Part shown: piece after piece, positions 47,050 to 56,584 of the stretch
Layout: every line of letters starts with the position of its first letter
How positions within the stretch are numbered: position 1 is the stretch's first letter
Assembly: GCF_001767395.1 (NCBI RefSeq)
Contig: NZ_CP017014.1
Span: 1,612,001-1,676,000, forward strand
DNA: 64,000 bases
From: Rhodococcus sp. WMMA185
Lineage (GTDB): Bacteria > Actinomycetota > Actinomycetes > Mycobacteriales > Mycobacteriaceae
Direction of reading: 5' to 3'
The notes under the pieces: model-generated
Told to the model about the DNA's origin: nothing
The model's database searches: none
What the model saw: only the letters and a program-made list of their open reading frames with translations
Made by a program: the position numbers and the translations under genes

Positions 47050-48594
47050 CTACGGCCTTCTCCATTCTCGACCGGTGCGACGCATCATCTCGTCTGCCGA
47101 CGGCGGACCCCATGTTCCCGCCTCGTACGGTTCGGGTGCGCCGCCCGCGGCCCAGTAGTCGAGTACCGGGTCCAGAATCTCCCACGACAATTCCACCTCG
47201 GCGTTCACGGGGAACAATGAGGGCTCCCCGAGCAGCATGTCGAGGATCAACCGTTCGTACGCCTCGGGTGAAGACTCGGTGAACGCCAGCCCGTAGCTGA
47301 AGTCCATGTTGACGTCACGAACTTCCATGCTCGAACCGGGCACTTTCGAGCCGAACCGCATTGTGACGCCTTCGTCCGGCTGCACACGAATCACCAGAGC
47401 GTTCTGCCCCAACTCATCGGTCATCGTCTGGTCGAACGGAAGGTGCGGTGCACGCTTGAAGACGACCGCGATCTCGGTGACCCGACGTCCGAGGCGTTTC
47501 CCACTCCGCAAGTAGAACGGCACGCCTGCCCAACGACGTGTGTCCACCTCGAGGGTTATCGCAGCAAATGTCTCGGTGGTCGAGTCGGCTGCGAATCCGT
47601 CCTCTTCCAACAGGCCTACGACGGGTTGTGAACCCTGCCATCCGCCCGCGTACTGGCCACGTGCGGTGGTTTCGTCGAGGGGCTCGGCAAGTCGTGTCGC
47701 TGAGAGGACTTTGATCTTCTCTGCCTGAAGCTCGCAGGGTTCGAAGGAGATCGGCTCCTCCATCGCGGTGAAGGCGAGTAGCTGCAGAAGGTGGTTCTGT
47801 ATGACGTCACGGGCGGCGCCGATGCCGTCGTAGTATCCGGCTCGACCACCGAGCCCGATGTCTTCTGCCATGGTGATCTGGATGTGGTCGACATAGTGCG
47901 AGTTCCAGATGGGGTCGAACAACTGGTTCGCGAACCGGAGCGCCAGGATGTTCTGAACCGTCTCCTTGCCGAGATAGTGGTCGATCCGGAAGACCGTGTC
48001 CTCCGGGAACACCTCGTTCACCACCGCGTTGAGCTGCCGCGCACTGTCGAGGTCGTGCCCGAACGGCTTTTCGATGACGACGCGCCGCCATTGGCCGTCC
48101 TGTGCCTGCGCGAGGCCCGCCTCCGACAGCTGCTTGAGGACCACCGGGAACGCGGCCGGTGGAATCGCCAGATAAAACCCGTGATTCCCGCCGGTGCCGC
48201 GCTCGCGGTCGAGTTCTTCCAGTGTGGATGAGAGCTTGTCGAAGGAATCGGGATTATCGAAAGTGCCCTCGACGAACCGCAGACCCTTCGAGAGATGGGC
48301 CCACACCTCCTCCCGGAACGGGGTGCGGGAGTACTCGCGAACGGCGTCGTGAACCACCTTGCCGAAGTCCTCGGCGGCCCAGTCCCTGCGGGCAAACCCG
48401 ACAAGAGCGAACCCTGGCGGCAGTAGTCCGCGATTAGCCAGGTCATAGATAGCGGGCATCAACTTCTTCCGGGCGAGGTCCCCGGTGACCCCGAAGATCA
48501 CCAGGGAACACGGTCCAGCGATGCGCGGCAGCCGCTTGTCCCTACCGTCGCGGAGTGGGTTGACCCATTCTTCCGGCGCCATGGGTTCTTTCAC
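47050..48594 (-). CDS. zwf: Glucose-6-phosphate 1-dehydrogenase
   Basis: NADP-linked entry enzyme of the pentose phosphate pathway. The 514-residue protein has the Rossmann motif LVIFGVTGDLARKKLMPAIY, VVIEKPFGHDL, the active-site RIDHYLGKETVQNILALRFAN and the C-terminal FGSKVPGSSMEVRDVNMDF. GTG 48594 is chosen because it starts two bases after the tal stop and gives the same length as the M. tuberculosis Zwf2. ATG 48582 is an alternative four codons later. It ends against opcA. Confidence 0.96.
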   Translation of the reverse strand: MKEPMAPEEWVNPLRDGRDKRLPRIAGPCSLVIFGVTGDLARKKLMPAIYDLANRGLLPPGFALVGFARRDWAAEDFGKVVHDAVREYSRTPFREEVWAHLSKGLRFVEGTFDNPDSFDKLSSTLEELDRERGTGGNHGFYLAIPPAAFPVVLKQLSEAGLAQAQDGQWRRVVIEKPFGHDLDSARQLNAVVNEVFPEDTVFRIDHYLGKETVQNILALRFANQLFDPIWNSHYVDHIQITMAEDIGLGGRAGYYDGIGAARDVIQNHLLQLLAFTAMEEPISFEPCELQAEKIKVLSATRLAEPLDETTARGQYAGGWQGSQPVVGLLEEDGFAADSTTETFAAITLEVDTRRWAGVPFYLRSGKRLGRRVTEIAVVFKRAPHLPFDQTMTDELGQNALVIRVQPDEGVTMRFGSKVPGSSMEVRDVNMDFSYGLAFTESSPEAYERLILDMLLGEPSLFPVNAEVELSWEILDPVLDYWAAGGAPEPYEAGTWGPPSADEMMRRTGREWRRP

Positions 48595-48596
48595 GG

Positions 48597-49730
48597 TCAG
48601 CTCTTCTGCGTCGCCACGCGCAGCTGTTCCGCAGTGGCGTCCAGGAGCTCGTTCCACGACGTCTCGAACTTCTCGACACCCTCGTCCTCGAGGACCCGGA
48701 ACACGTCGGTGAGGTCAATACCGACGGTGGTCAGGTCGTCGAAGACCTTCTGGGAGGCGACGGCGGTACCGGTGACGGTGTCGCCGCGGATCTCGCCATG
48801 ATCGGCGACGGCATCCATCGTCTTCTCCGGCATCGTGTTGACCGTGTTCGGTGCAACCAACTCGGTGACGTACATCGTGTCGGGGTAGTCGGGGTTCTTG
48901 ACGCCGGTCGACGCCCACAGCGGTCGCTGCGGGCGGGCACCGTTGTCGCGGAGGCCCTGGAACTGTGCCTCCACCTCGAATACGCGCTGGTATGCGGCGT
49001 ACGCCAAACGCGCGTTCGCCAGTCCTGCCTTGCCACGCAGGGCGAGCGCCTCGGATGTTCCGATAGCTGTGAGCCGGTTGTCGATCTCGGTGTCCACACG
49101 GGATACGAAGAACGAGGCCACCGAATGGATGCGGGACAGGTCGTGGCCTGCAGACCGCGCGGTTTCGAGGCCGTCGAGGTAGGCGCCCATGACCTTCTCG
49201 TACCGTTCGACGGAGAAGATCAGGGTCACGTTGACGCTGACGCCCTCACCGAGCACCTTGGCGATCGCGGGGATGCCGGCCTCGGTTGCGGGAATCTTGA
49301 TGAACAGGTTGGGTCGATCGACGATCTTCCAGAGCTCGATCGCCTGCGCGACCGTCTTGTCCGTGTCGTGGGCCAGGCGCGGATCGACCTCGATCGAGAC
49401 CCGACCGTCGACGCCATGACTGGCCTCATACTGTGGAGTCAGGACATCGCAGGCGGCACGTACGTCGTCGGTGGTCACCGTGCGGACGGTGGCCGAGGCG
49501 TCCGCACCACGTTCGGCGAGTTCGTTGACCTGCGCGTCGTAGACGTGGCCCTTGCTCAGAGCGGCCTGGAAGATCGACGGGTTGGTGGTGACGCCGACGA
49601 CGCTCTTGGTGGAAACGAGTTCGGCGAGGTTGCCCGATTCGATGCGGTCACGCGAGAGGTCGTCCAGCCACACGGAGACGCCGGCGTCGGACAGTTTCTG
49701 GAGATTGGGGTTCTGCGTCATGACGGTCAT
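48597..49730 (-). CDS. tal: Transaldolase
   Basis: Transfers a dihydroxyacetone unit between sugar phosphates. The 377-residue protein is the long actinobacterial type with [18 protein letters not shown] near the N-terminus, the Schiff-base lysine in [33 protein letters not shown] and [19 protein letters not shown]. The ATG at 49730 overlaps the tkt stop by four bases (ATGA). Confidence 0.97.
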   Translation of the reverse strand: MTVMTQNPNLQKLSDAGVSVWLDDLSRDRIESGNLAELVSTKSVVGVTTNPSIFQAALSKGHVYDAQVNELAERGADASATVRTVTTDDVRAACDVLTPQYEASHGVDGRVSIEVDPRLAHDTDKTVAQAIELWKIVDRPNLFIKIPATEAGIPAIAKVLGEGVSVNVTLIFSVERYEKVMGAYLDGLETARSAGHDLSRIHSVASFFVSRVDTEIDNRLTAIGTSEALALRGKAGLANARLAYAAYQRVFEVEAQFQGLRDNGARPQRPLWASTGVKNPDYPDTMYVTELVAPNTVNTMPEKTMDAVADHGEIRGDTVTGTAVASQKVFDDLTTVGIDLTDVFRVLEDEGVEKFETSWNELLDATAEQLRVATQKS

Positions 49731-51835
49731 CCCTTCACACGTGCGAGTGAGCGCTGCGCGGCCGCGGTGACGGCCTCGGAGGTGAAGCCGAACTCACGGA
49801 ACAGCGTCTTGTAGTCGGCGGAAGCACCGAAGTGTTCGATCGACACGATCTCGCCGTCGGAACCGACGAACCGGTACCACGGCATGGAGACACCGGCCTC
49901 GACGGCGACGCGGGCCTTCACCGTCGGCGGCAGGACGCCGTCGCGGTAGGTCTGGTCCTGGGCGTCGAACCATTCGACACAGGGCATGGATACCACTCGG
50001 GTCGGAATACCCTCGGCTTCGAGTACTTCGCGCGCCGCGACGGCGAGCTGCAGCTCCGAACCGGTTCCGATCAGCACGACCGCGGGAGTGCCCGACGACG
50101 CCTCCGCGAGGATGTAGCCGCCGCGCGAGACGCCTTCGTAGTTGGTTCCCTCGAGGACTGGTAGATCCTGCCGGGTCAATGCAAGACCGGCGGGTGCGCG
50201 GGTGGCATCGTCGGTGCTCTTCTCGAGGACTGCACGCCAGGCGTGAACCGTCTCGTTGGCGTCGCCTGGGCGAACCACATAGAGGCCGGGGATGGCTCGC
50301 AGCGCGGCGAGGTGCTCGATCGGCTGGTGGGTGGGACCGTCCTCGCCGAGGCCGATCGAATCATGTGTCCACACGTAGGTAACCGCCGTCTTCATGAGCG
50401 CGGCGAGGCGTACCGCAGGGCGCATGTAGTCGCTGAACACGAGGAACGTACCGCCATAGGGGCGGGTAGGACCGTGTAGTGCGATTCCGTTGAGGATCGA
50501 CCCCATGGCGTGCTCGCGCACACCGAAATGCAGGGTGCGGCCGTACGGGGTGGCGGTCCACATGTCGGTGGAGATCGACTCCGGGCCGAACGACTTGGAG
50601 CCCTTGATGGTGGTGTTGTTGCTCTCGGCGAGATCGGCGGATCCACCCCACAGCTCCGGGAGCACCGGGCCCATGGCGTTGAGTACCGCGGCGGACGCCT
50701 TGCGGGTGGCCAGACCCTTCGGGTCCGGCGCCCACGACGGAAGCCCGTCCGTCCAGCCTGCTGGCAGGTCGTGGCTGAGGAGCCGGTCGAGGAGCTTCTT
50801 GTTCTCAGGCTCGCGGACGGCCCAGTCGTCGAAGCTCTTCTGCCACTGCTTGTGCGCTTGCGCACCGCGCTCGACGACCTTGCGGGTGTGTGTGATGACC
50901 TCGTCGGCTACCTCGAAGGTCTTGTCGGGATCGAAGCCGAGCGTCCGCTTCACCGCAGCCACCTCGTCGGTACCCAGTGCCGCTCCGTGGGCTGCACCGG
51001 TGTTCATCTTGTTCGGGGCCGGGTAGGCGATGATGGTACGCAGCAGAATCAACGACGGACGCGAGGTCTCCTCGCGAGCCTTTCGGAGTGCCTCCTCGAT
51101 CGCAACGACGTTCTCGCCACCCTCGACGACCTGGACGTGCCAGCCGTACGCCTCGTAGCGGGCGGCGGTGTCCTCTGACAGGGCGATCGCGGTGTCGTCC
51201 TCGATGGAAATCTTGTTGTCGTCGTAGATCAGAGTGAGGTTGCCGAGTTGCTGGAGACCGGCGATGGACGACGCCTCCGACGTGACGCCTTCCTCGATGT
51301 CACCATCCGAAGCGACCACGTAGATGTGGTGATCGAATGGGCTCTCACCCTGCTCGGTGTCGGGGTCGAACAGGCCGCGTTCCCGGCGGGCTGCCATAGC
51401 CATGCCTACCGCCGAGGCCAGACCCTGGCCCAGGGGCCCGGTGGTGATCTCGACGCCGCGGGTGTGCCCGTATTCGGGATGCCCCGGGGTCTTCGAACCC
51501 CAAGTCCGCAGCGACTCGAGGTCAGCGAGTTCGAGGCCGTAGCCGGAGAGGTAGAGCTGGATGTACAGCGTCAAGCTCGAGTGCCCACAGGAGAGGACGA
51601 AGCGATCCCGGCCGATCCAATCGGCATCGTTGGGATCGTGACGCATCACACGTTGGAAGAGCGTATAGGCAAGGGGGGCAAGGCTCATCGCCGTACCGGG
51701 ATGGCCGTTCCCCACCTTCTGCACCGCGTCCGCGGCGAGTACGCGGCTGGTGTCGACGGCTTTGGTATCCAGTTCGGTCCAGTCTGCTGGGAGAACTGGG
51801 TTCGTGAGGACATTGATGTCGTCTGTGATCGACAC
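49727..51835 (-). CDS. tkt: Transketolase
   Basis: Thiamine-diphosphate enzyme of the non-oxidative pentose phosphate pathway. The 702-residue protein has [20 protein letters not shown], the ThDP motif [20 protein letters not shown] ending near LIYDDNKIS, and the second-domain signature [23 protein letters not shown] 51835 is chosen because GGAG lies about ten bases upstream and the family begins near here. The in-frame sequence up to 51898 is unconserved. It heads the tkt-tal-zwf-opcA-pgl operon. Confidence 0.97.
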   Translation of the reverse strand: MSITDDINVLTNPVLPADWTELDTKAVDTSRVLAADAVQKVGNGHPGTAMSLAPLAYTLFQRVMRHDPNDADWIGRDRFVLSCGHSSLTLYIQLYLSGYGLELADLESLRTWGSKTPGHPEYGHTRGVEITTGPLGQGLASAVGMAMAARRERGLFDPDTEQGESPFDHHIYVVASDGDIEEGVTSEASSIAGLQQLGNLTLIYDDNKISIEDDTAIALSEDTAARYEAYGWHVQVVEGGENVVAIEEALRKAREETSRPSLILLRTIIAYPAPNKMNTGAAHGAALGTDEVAAVKRTLGFDPDKTFEVADEVITHTRKVVERGAQAHKQWQKSFDDWAVREPENKKLLDRLLSHDLPAGWTDGLPSWAPDPKGLATRKASAAVLNAMGPVLPELWGGSADLAESNNTTIKGSKSFGPESISTDMWTATPYGRTLHFGVREHAMGSILNGIALHGPTRPYGGTFLVFSDYMRPAVRLAALMKTAVTYVWTHDSIGLGEDGPTHQPIEHLAALRAIPGLYVVRPGDANETVHAWRAVLEKSTDDATRAPAGLALTRQDLPVLEGTNYEGVSRGGYILAEASSGTPAVVLIGTGSELQLAVAAREVLEAEGIPTRVVSMPCVEWFDAQDQTYRDGVLPPTVKARVAVEAGVSMPWYRFVGSDGEIVSIEHFGASADYKTLFREFGFTSEAVTAAAQRSLARVKG

Positions 51836-51908
51836 GGGCAGAAGTCTCCTGACATGGGTGAATGTGGAGCCGGAGGATGCATGGGCCTCTTGTGCCACTC
51901 CAGCCTAA

Positions 51909-51974
51909 TGCCCGGTTCTATCCGGGTCGATTCGGTTCGAGTGCCCGGTTCTGTCCGGGTCGATTCGGTTCGGG
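51909..51974. repeat. 33-bp tandem repeat, two units, tkt-ctaB intergenic region
   Basis: Units at 51909-51941 and 51942-51974 differ at one internal base plus the last positions. Each contains CCCGG-N6-CCGGG, which can fold into a 5-bp hairpin. The array lies 73 bases before the tkt start (minus) and upstream of ctaB (plus), so it falls in a divergent promoter region. Confidence 0.85.
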
Positions 51975-51980
51975 CAATAC

Positions 51981-52011
51981 GGCGGTCTACCATCTTCTGT
52001 AGTAGACCGCC
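51981..52011. promoter_or_regulatory. 10-bp perfect inverted repeat in the divergent tkt/ctaB region
   Basis: GGCGGTCTAC (51981-51990) and GTAGACCGCC (52002-52011) are perfect inverted arms with an 11-base spacer. In a divergent promoter region such symmetry suggests either an operator or a transcript hairpin. No regulator family was matched with confidence. Confidence 0.5.
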
Positions 52012-52083
52012 TGCCGCGTGCAGGACTTGGCGGGTAGCCGTCGGTATCAGGATGTGGAATTACGCGTGCTGCAAGGAGAAAAC

Positions 52084-53064
52084 GTGCGGACAGGGCATCA
52101 GCCGAGTGGACATGGCTTCGGCAGCCCCAGCCCCGCTCCCCGCGAGACCGACAGCGAGACGGTGCTGGGTCGCGTCGCGGGCAAGGTCCTGGCCTATATC
52201 GCATTGACCAAGCCGCGGGTGATCGAGTTGCTTCTCGTGGCAACCATCCCCGCGATGCTGCTGGCCGATCGCGGCAACGTCGACATCGTTCTGATCTTGA
52301 GCACGCTGTTCGGTGGATGGATGGGCGCGGCGAGCGCGAACTCCCTCAATTGCGTCGTCGATGCCGACATCGACAAGGTGATGAAGCGCACCGCGCGGCG
52401 GCCACTCGCTCGTGACGCGGTGCCCACTTCCCACGCGTTCGTGTTCGGGATGACCCTCGCGGTCGCGTCGTTCCTGTGGTTGTGGTGGCGTGCGAATCTG
52501 CTCGCAGGATTCCTCGTCGTGCTGACCATCGCGTTCTACGTGCTCATCTACACGATGGTGCTCAAGCGCCGGACCTGGCAGAACGTCGTCTGGGGCGGGG
52601 CTGCGGGCTGCATGCCGGTCATGGTCGGCTGGGCAGCGGTCACCGGCTCTTTGAGCTGGCAGCCGATCGTGCTGTTCCTGGTCATCTTCTTCTGGACGCC
52701 GCCGCATACGTGGGCTTTGGCTATGCGGTACAAGGAGGATTACAAGGCGGCAGGGGTCCCGATGCTGCCGGTGATTGCCACCGAAGAGCACGTGACCAAG
52801 CAGATTCTGCTGTACAGCTGGGCGATGGTGATCACCTCTCTGACGCTGGTTCCGGCCGCTGGTGTCGTTTACGCCGCGGTGACGTTCGTGGCCGGAGCGT
52901 GGTTCCTGCTCATGGCCCACCAGCTGTATCGGAGTGTCCGTGGGGGCGCCGCGGTGAAGCCACTGCGGCTGTTCCTCCAGTCCAACAACTACCTGGCGAT
53001 CGTCTTCGTGGGTCTCGCCGTCGACTCCGTGCTGGGCCTCGAGACCATCGGCAACCTGCTCTAA
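52084..53064 (+). CDS. ctaB: Protoheme IX farnesyltransferase (heme O synthase)
   Basis: Adds a farnesyl group to heme b to give heme O, precursor of heme A for cytochrome aa3. The 326-residue integral membrane protein has [19 protein letters not shown], the prenyl-PP-binding aspartate motif [20 protein letters not shown] and the second aspartate-bearing loop [18 protein letters not shown], with about eight hydrophobic helices. GTG 52084 is chosen for its AAGGAG at 52072-52077. Longer in-frame starts are less supported. ctaA, the next enzyme of the pathway, lies 1.4 kb downstream on the other strand. Confidence 0.96.
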   Translation: MRTGHQPSGHGFGSPSPAPRETDSETVLGRVAGKVLAYIALTKPRVIELLLVATIPAMLLADRGNVDIVLILSTLFGGWMGAASANSLNCVVDADIDKVMKRTARRPLARDAVPTSHAFVFGMTLAVASFLWLWWRANLLAGFLVVLTIAFYVLIYTMVLKRRTWQNVVWGGAAGCMPVMVGWAAVTGSLSWQPIVLFLVIFFWTPPHTWALAMRYKEDYKAAGVPMLPVIATEEHVTKQILLYSWAMVITSLTLVPAAGVVYAAVTFVAGAWFLLMAHQLYRSVRGGAAVKPLRLFLQSNNYLAIVFVGLAVDSVLGLETIGNLL

Positions 53065-53091
53065 CTGGTCTCGCTGCTGGTTCGATCCGGC

Positions 53092-54054
53092 TCAGGGCAC
53101 CAAGACGATCGAGCCGGTCGTCTTCCGTCCTTCCAGGTCGCGGTGTGCGTCTGCGGCTCGGTCGAGCGAGTATTCGCCCCCGATTCGAATCTTCAACGTT
53201 CCGTCGGCCAACGCGGAGAGCACATCTCCCGCACGCCAGTTGAATTCCTCCCGGTCCCGGATGAAGTGGGTGAGGGTCGGCCTGGTGAGCATCACCGAAC
53301 CGGCCGAATTGAGTCGTTGCGGGTCGAAAGGGGGGACCGGACCGCTGGCTGCGCCGAACAGGGCGAGGGTGCCGCGGACACGTACCGACTCGAGACTCTG
53401 GTCGAATGTGGCCGCACCGACCCCGTCGTAGACGGCTGCCGCGCCTTCGCCGTCGGTCAACTCGCGTACACGGGTCGCGAAGTCGTCGTAGCGCAAGACC
53501 TCGAAGGCTCCCGCTTCGCGGGAGAGTTTCTCTTTGGCGTCGGAGGACACGGTCGTTATCACCCGGGCACCAAGTTTCGTCGCCAGTTGGGTGAGTATGA
53601 GGCCGACACCGCCCGCGCCGGCGTGGACCAGAACGGTGTCCCCGGCCTGGATCGGGTACGTCGTGTGCACGAGGAAATGTGCTGTCATACCTTGCAGCAA
53701 GACGGAAGCGGCCACCGCTGCCGGCACGGGATCCGGAACGACGATCGCTGCGGACGCGGGCACGGAGACTTTCTCGGCATAGCTTCCGGGGGCGAAGCAC
53801 CACGCCACTCGGTCACCTGGCGCGAAGTCCGTGACCTCGCTGCCGACGGCTTCCACGACGCCGGAACCCTCTTCGCCCGCGACGTAGGGCAGTGGCCGAG
53901 GGTACAGCCCGCTCCGGAAGTACGTGTCGATGTAATTGATGCCGATCGCATCGGTGCGGACCAACAGATCCGATGCTCCGATCGCAGGTTCGGGAATCTC
54001 CACGGATTCCAGGACTTCGGGACCACCCGTGCGGGAAACCTGTATGGCGCGCAT
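53092..54054 (-). CDS. qor: NADPH:quinone oxidoreductase (zeta-crystallin-like MDR)
   Basis: Zinc-free medium-chain dehydrogenase that reduces quinones with NADPH. The 320-residue protein has the GroES-like N-terminal part (DAIGINYIDTYFRSGLYPRP, GEEGSGVVEAVGSEV), the nucleotide-binding VLVHAGAGGVGLILTQLA and the substrate-side AVYDGVGAATFDQSL. No structural-zinc cysteine cluster is present, as expected for the quinone oxidoreductase branch. Convergent with ctaB. A TAGAAC box lies six bases before ATG 54054. Confidence 0.9.
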   Translation of the reverse strand: MRAIQVSRTGGPEVLESVEIPEPAIGASDLLVRTDAIGINYIDTYFRSGLYPRPLPYVAGEEGSGVVEAVGSEVTDFAPGDRVAWCFAPGSYAEKVSVPASAAIVVPDPVPAAVAASVLLQGMTAHFLVHTTYPIQAGDTVLVHAGAGGVGLILTQLATKLGARVITTVSSDAKEKLSREAGAFEVLRYDDFATRVRELTDGEGAAAVYDGVGAATFDQSLESVRVRGTLALFGAASGPVPPFDPQRLNSAGSVMLTRPTLTHFIRDREEFNWRAGDVLSALADGTLKIRIGGEYSLDRAADAHRDLEGRKTTGSIVLVP

Positions 54055-54124
54055 GGGTCCGTTCTACACGGGTCTGCCCGGCGCGCCGCTCGGAGGCGAG
54101 GTATGACCGGTGCCTACCCCCCAG

Positions 54125-54130
54125 TATTCT
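54125..54130 (+). promoter_or_regulatory. Putative leaderless -10 box for the Rv1455-like gene
   Basis: TATTCT is followed by seven bases (CGAGGCC) and ATG 54138. No ribosome binding site is present. Confidence 0.5.
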
Positions 54131-54137
54131 CGAGGCC

Positions 54138-54488
54138 ATGAGTACCGATACCCACGCGGAACAGGCGCCCTCGCTGCCATCTCACACGGTCGGCGCAATC
54201 AAGAAGTTCGTGGCCGAACACGGTGGCTCCGCCAGTGCCGTGATTCAGCCGATCGGCCTCGGGGGTGTTCGCATCACCCTGGTCGGCGCCGACGGCGTCC
54301 TCGGGGATCAGGTAGTCGAGGACCTGGCCACGGCAAACGCTGTCGTCGCTTCCTTGGATACCGTTACCGTCGCGGAGTGGGATCGCGCGATCACCAGCAT
54401 CGTGACACCCCGCAAGGGTCACTTCCAGAAGATGGCGGGCTGGGTGGCCCGGCAAACACGATTCCCGAAAGCGCGAAACGAGAGCTAG
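54138..54488 (+). CDS. Conserved hypothetical protein, Rv1455-like
   Basis: Small soluble protein of 116 residues, conserved in position between qor and ctaA in Mycobacteriales; function unknown. Readable features are an N-terminal helix (SHTVGAIKKFVAEHGGSASA), a beta-rich centre (VIQPIGLGGVRITLVGADGV) and a basic C-terminus (TPRKGHFQKMAGWVARQTRF). No membrane helix or signal peptide is seen. The ATG at 54138 is supported by a TATTCT box seven bases upstream. Its 3' end overlaps the convergent ctaA by four bases. Confidence 0.7.
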   Translation: MSTDTHAEQAPSLPSHTVGAIKKFVAEHGGSASAVIQPIGLGGVRITLVGADGVLGDQVVEDLATANAVVASLDTVTVAEWDRAITSIVTPRKGHFQKMAGWVARQTRFPKARNES

Positions 54489-55447
54489 ACCATCGCGGTG
54501 TCAGGCTGCGGGACCTGCTCGCGAGTGCGTCCCGCAGCCCAGACCGCGGCCGTGGCCGCGGTGCACAACCCGGCTCCTGCCACGTGGAAGGCCACGAGCA
54601 CCTCGGGAACGCCCGTGAAGTACTGGACGATTCCGATCAGCGCCTGAGCCACCACCAGTCCGAGAAGGACCTTCACCCGCAGCATCACGGCGCGAGTGGT
54701 TCTGACTGCATACAGGCCGAAGCAAAGGCCGATCAGTAGTGCCAGGTAGCCCACCAGGAGTTGCGCGTGAAGGTGGACCAGCGTGACGATCTCGATCTGG
54801 AGGCGGGGGACTACGCGGTCGAGGCTCTTGTCTCCGGCGTGCGGGCCGGCGCCCGTCACCAGCGTGCCGGATACGAGCACACCGGCCAGCGCCACACCCG
54901 AAAGTGCGGTGAGCCCCCTCAGCGGCCGGGGGATCACGTCGACCGCCCGTCCGTCGTCCGGTTCGCAGATCTTCCCGTACATCACCGTCGCCAGCCATAC
55001 CATCGCCATCGAGGCGAGCAGATGAACCGCAACGGTGTACCAGGCCAGTCCGGTCAGAACCGTGATACCGCCGATGATGGCCTGCACGACCGTGCCGAGG
55101 GGCATCAACCACGCGTAGGCGAGGACCTCCGTCCTGCGGCGCGCGCGCGTGACCGCCAGAACGATCGCCGCGGCGGCTGCCACGACGACGAAGGTGAGCA
55201 ACCGGTTCCCGAACTCCACCACCTGATGAATCACCGCGACCTCGCCGTGCCCGACGGGTACGAAGCTTCCAGGGAAGCACTGTGGCCAGGTGGGGCAACC
55301 GAGACCGGACGCCGTCACCCTTACGACGGCGCCGGTGACGGCGATCCCACCCTGCGTGAGAATTACCGCGATCGCGATGACACGCTGCACTCTCAGCGAC
55401 GGAAGGGGAAGACGGTCTACCAGGCTCAGAAACCCGCGATACAGCAC
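54485..55447 (-). CDS. ctaA: Heme A synthase, COX15/CtaA family
   Basis: Oxidises the C8 methyl of heme O to give heme A. The 320-residue protein has about eight transmembrane helices, an external loop with the redox cysteine pair GCPTWPQC near residues 50-57, and the conserved histidine region VIHQVVEFGNRLLTF plus later VHLLASMAMVWLAT and LVHLHAQLLVGYLALL histidines. The start is GTG 55447. A TACCAT -10 box seven bases upstream and lack of a ribosome binding site suggest a leaderless transcript. An inverted repeat overlaps the probable -35 region. Confidence 0.94.
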   Translation of the reverse strand: MLYRGFLSLVDRLPLPSLRVQRVIAIAVILTQGGIAVTGAVVRVTASGLGCPTWPQCFPGSFVPVGHGEVAVIHQVVEFGNRLLTFVVVAAAAAIVLAVTRARRRTEVLAYAWLMPLGTVVQAIIGGITVLTGLAWYTVAVHLLASMAMVWLATVMYGKICEPDDGRAVDVIPRPLRGLTALSGVALAGVLVSGTLVTGAGPHAGDKSLDRVVPRLQIEIVTLVHLHAQLLVGYLALLIGLCFGLYAVRTTRAVMLRVKVLLGLVVAQALIGIVQYFTGVPEVLVAFHVAGAGLCTAATAAVWAAGRTREQVPQPDTAMV

Positions 55448-55454
55448 GCCGTCG

Positions 55455-55488
55455 ATGGTAGAGGGCGGTCAACTACAGCGCGTAGTTG
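55455..55488 (-). promoter_or_regulatory. ctaA promoter with overlapping inverted repeat
   Basis: TACCAT (55455-55460, minus) lies seven bases before the ctaA GTG. Upstream, CAACTAC-N5-GTAGTTG (55470-55488) is a perfect 7-bp inverted repeat placed over the expected -35 region, as a repressor site would be. The half-sites resemble the ACTACA/TGTAGT type used by BlaI/MecI-family repressors; this match is suggestive only. Confidence 0.5.
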
Positions 55489-55545
55489 GGTACAGTCCGC
55501 CGTGGGCAGATCAGATGCCCTCTGTCCGGCCGCCGGTGACCACGA

Positions 55546-56340
55546 TCAGGTGAATCGGAACATCTTCGAAGCCAGGATGCCGGTGACCGCGCCCCAAGTC
55601 ACCAGCACCACGATGCTGAGCATGTCGATCGACGAAGAGAGGGCGGCGTCGAGTGCGTGAGCCAAGGCGCCTGAGGGGATCAGTCGAGAGCCGACGTGCA
55701 GAAGCCAAGGGATGTCACCCGTGATGAACACCACACTGCCGACTCCCACCATGACGAACCACAGGATATTGGCCAGTGCGAGGACGATCTCGGCTTTCAG
55801 GGTTCCACCGAGTAGCAGACCCATCGCTGCGAACGTCACGGTGCCCAGCGCAATGATCACCGCGCCCATTGCGAGCCCGAGCGGGCCCGGTCGCCATCCC
55901 AGTGCGAGGCCTATCGATCCCAGCAGAACCGACTGAAACGCGACGACGATGACGACGGCGGCGCTCTTTCCTGCGATGATGCCCCACGTCGGCAAGGCAG
56001 TGGCTCCGAGACGTTTGAGAGCCCCGTACCGACGATCGAAGCCGACTGCGATGGCCTGTCCGGTGAACGCCGTGGACATGACGGCGACCATCATCACCGC
56101 CGGAACGACCTTGTCGACGCGCGAGGTTCCGAGGTCGCCGATGGGGAGCAGGCTGAGCCCGATCAGCAGTGTGATCGGTATGAACATCGTCAGCAACAGT
56201 TGCTCGCCGTTGCGTAGGAGCAGTTTCAGTTCGATCCCGGTCTGTGCCCGCAACATTGCGGTCACTCCGCTCGGGCGTGCGTCCGGTGTGAACGTGCCCG
56301 GTGCGAAACGATTCGCGGCCAGGCGGTCGGATCTGCTCAC
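55546..56340 (-). CDS. ABC transporter permease, Rv1457c-like
   Basis: Membrane half of a two-gene ABC exporter of the ABC-2 type. The 264-residue protein has six hydrophobic segments (including LLLTMFIPITLLIGLSLLPI, VVPAVMMVAVMSTAFTGQAI and LALANILWFVMVGVGSVVFI). GTG 56340 is chosen because it lies seven bases after the stop of an ATPase-like relic and the conserved part (SRSDRLAANRFAPGTFTPD) begins there. In relatives it directly follows its ATPase gene. Here a 515-residue secreted-protein gene separates the two. Substrate unknown. Confidence 0.88.
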   Translation of the reverse strand: MSRSDRLAANRFAPGTFTPDARPSGVTAMLRAQTGIELKLLLRNGEQLLLTMFIPITLLIGLSLLPIGDLGTSRVDKVVPAVMMVAVMSTAFTGQAIAVGFDRRYGALKRLGATALPTWGIIAGKSAAVVIVVAFQSVLLGSIGLALGWRPGPLGLAMGAVIIALGTVTFAAMGLLLGGTLKAEIVLALANILWFVMVGVGSVVFITGDIPWLLHVGSRLIPSGALAHALDAALSSSIDMLSIVVLVTWGAVTGILASKMFRFT

Positions 56341-56347
56341 TTCGTTG

Positions 56348-56443
56348 TCATCCTCTGAGTCTTCGGCTGGTGAGATCCAGCAAGAGGCCCTCGTGGCTTC
56401 GCCGGTCCATACGGATATCACACACTAGAGGTAGTTTCCCAGC
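56348..56443 (-). pseudogene. Relic of an ABC ATPase C-terminus
   Basis: Read on the minus strand, this reads CDIRMDRRSHEGLL then LDLTSRRLRG and stop (TGA at 56348-56350). The intact ATPase at 58203-59147 ends CDIRVDQRSLEDVF-LELTGRELRG and stop, so 15 of these 24 positions match and no gap is needed. Upstream similarity fades within about seven codons (GKLPLV). The relic stop lies seven bases before the permease GTG, normal operon spacing. It marks the original ATPase-permease junction. Confidence 0.65.
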
Positions 56444-56521
56444 GCAACCTGGTCCGCCTGCCGGCTGTGCCCCTAGGCGCCCGTCAGACGCCCGGCACGA
56501 CGTGGGCGGCTGACTCACCTA

Positions 56522-56555
56522 TGTAGAGGACATGCATCTGTAGAGGACATGCATC
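56522..56555. repeat. 17-bp perfect tandem duplication
   Basis: TGTAGAGGACATGCATC is present twice without mismatch at 56522-56538 and 56539-56555. It lies just after the 3' end of the inserted secreted-protein gene. Each unit holds the palindrome ATGCAT. Confidence 0.9.
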
Positions 56556-56584
56556 CAACGTGTCTTCGAACCCGGCCGACGTGG

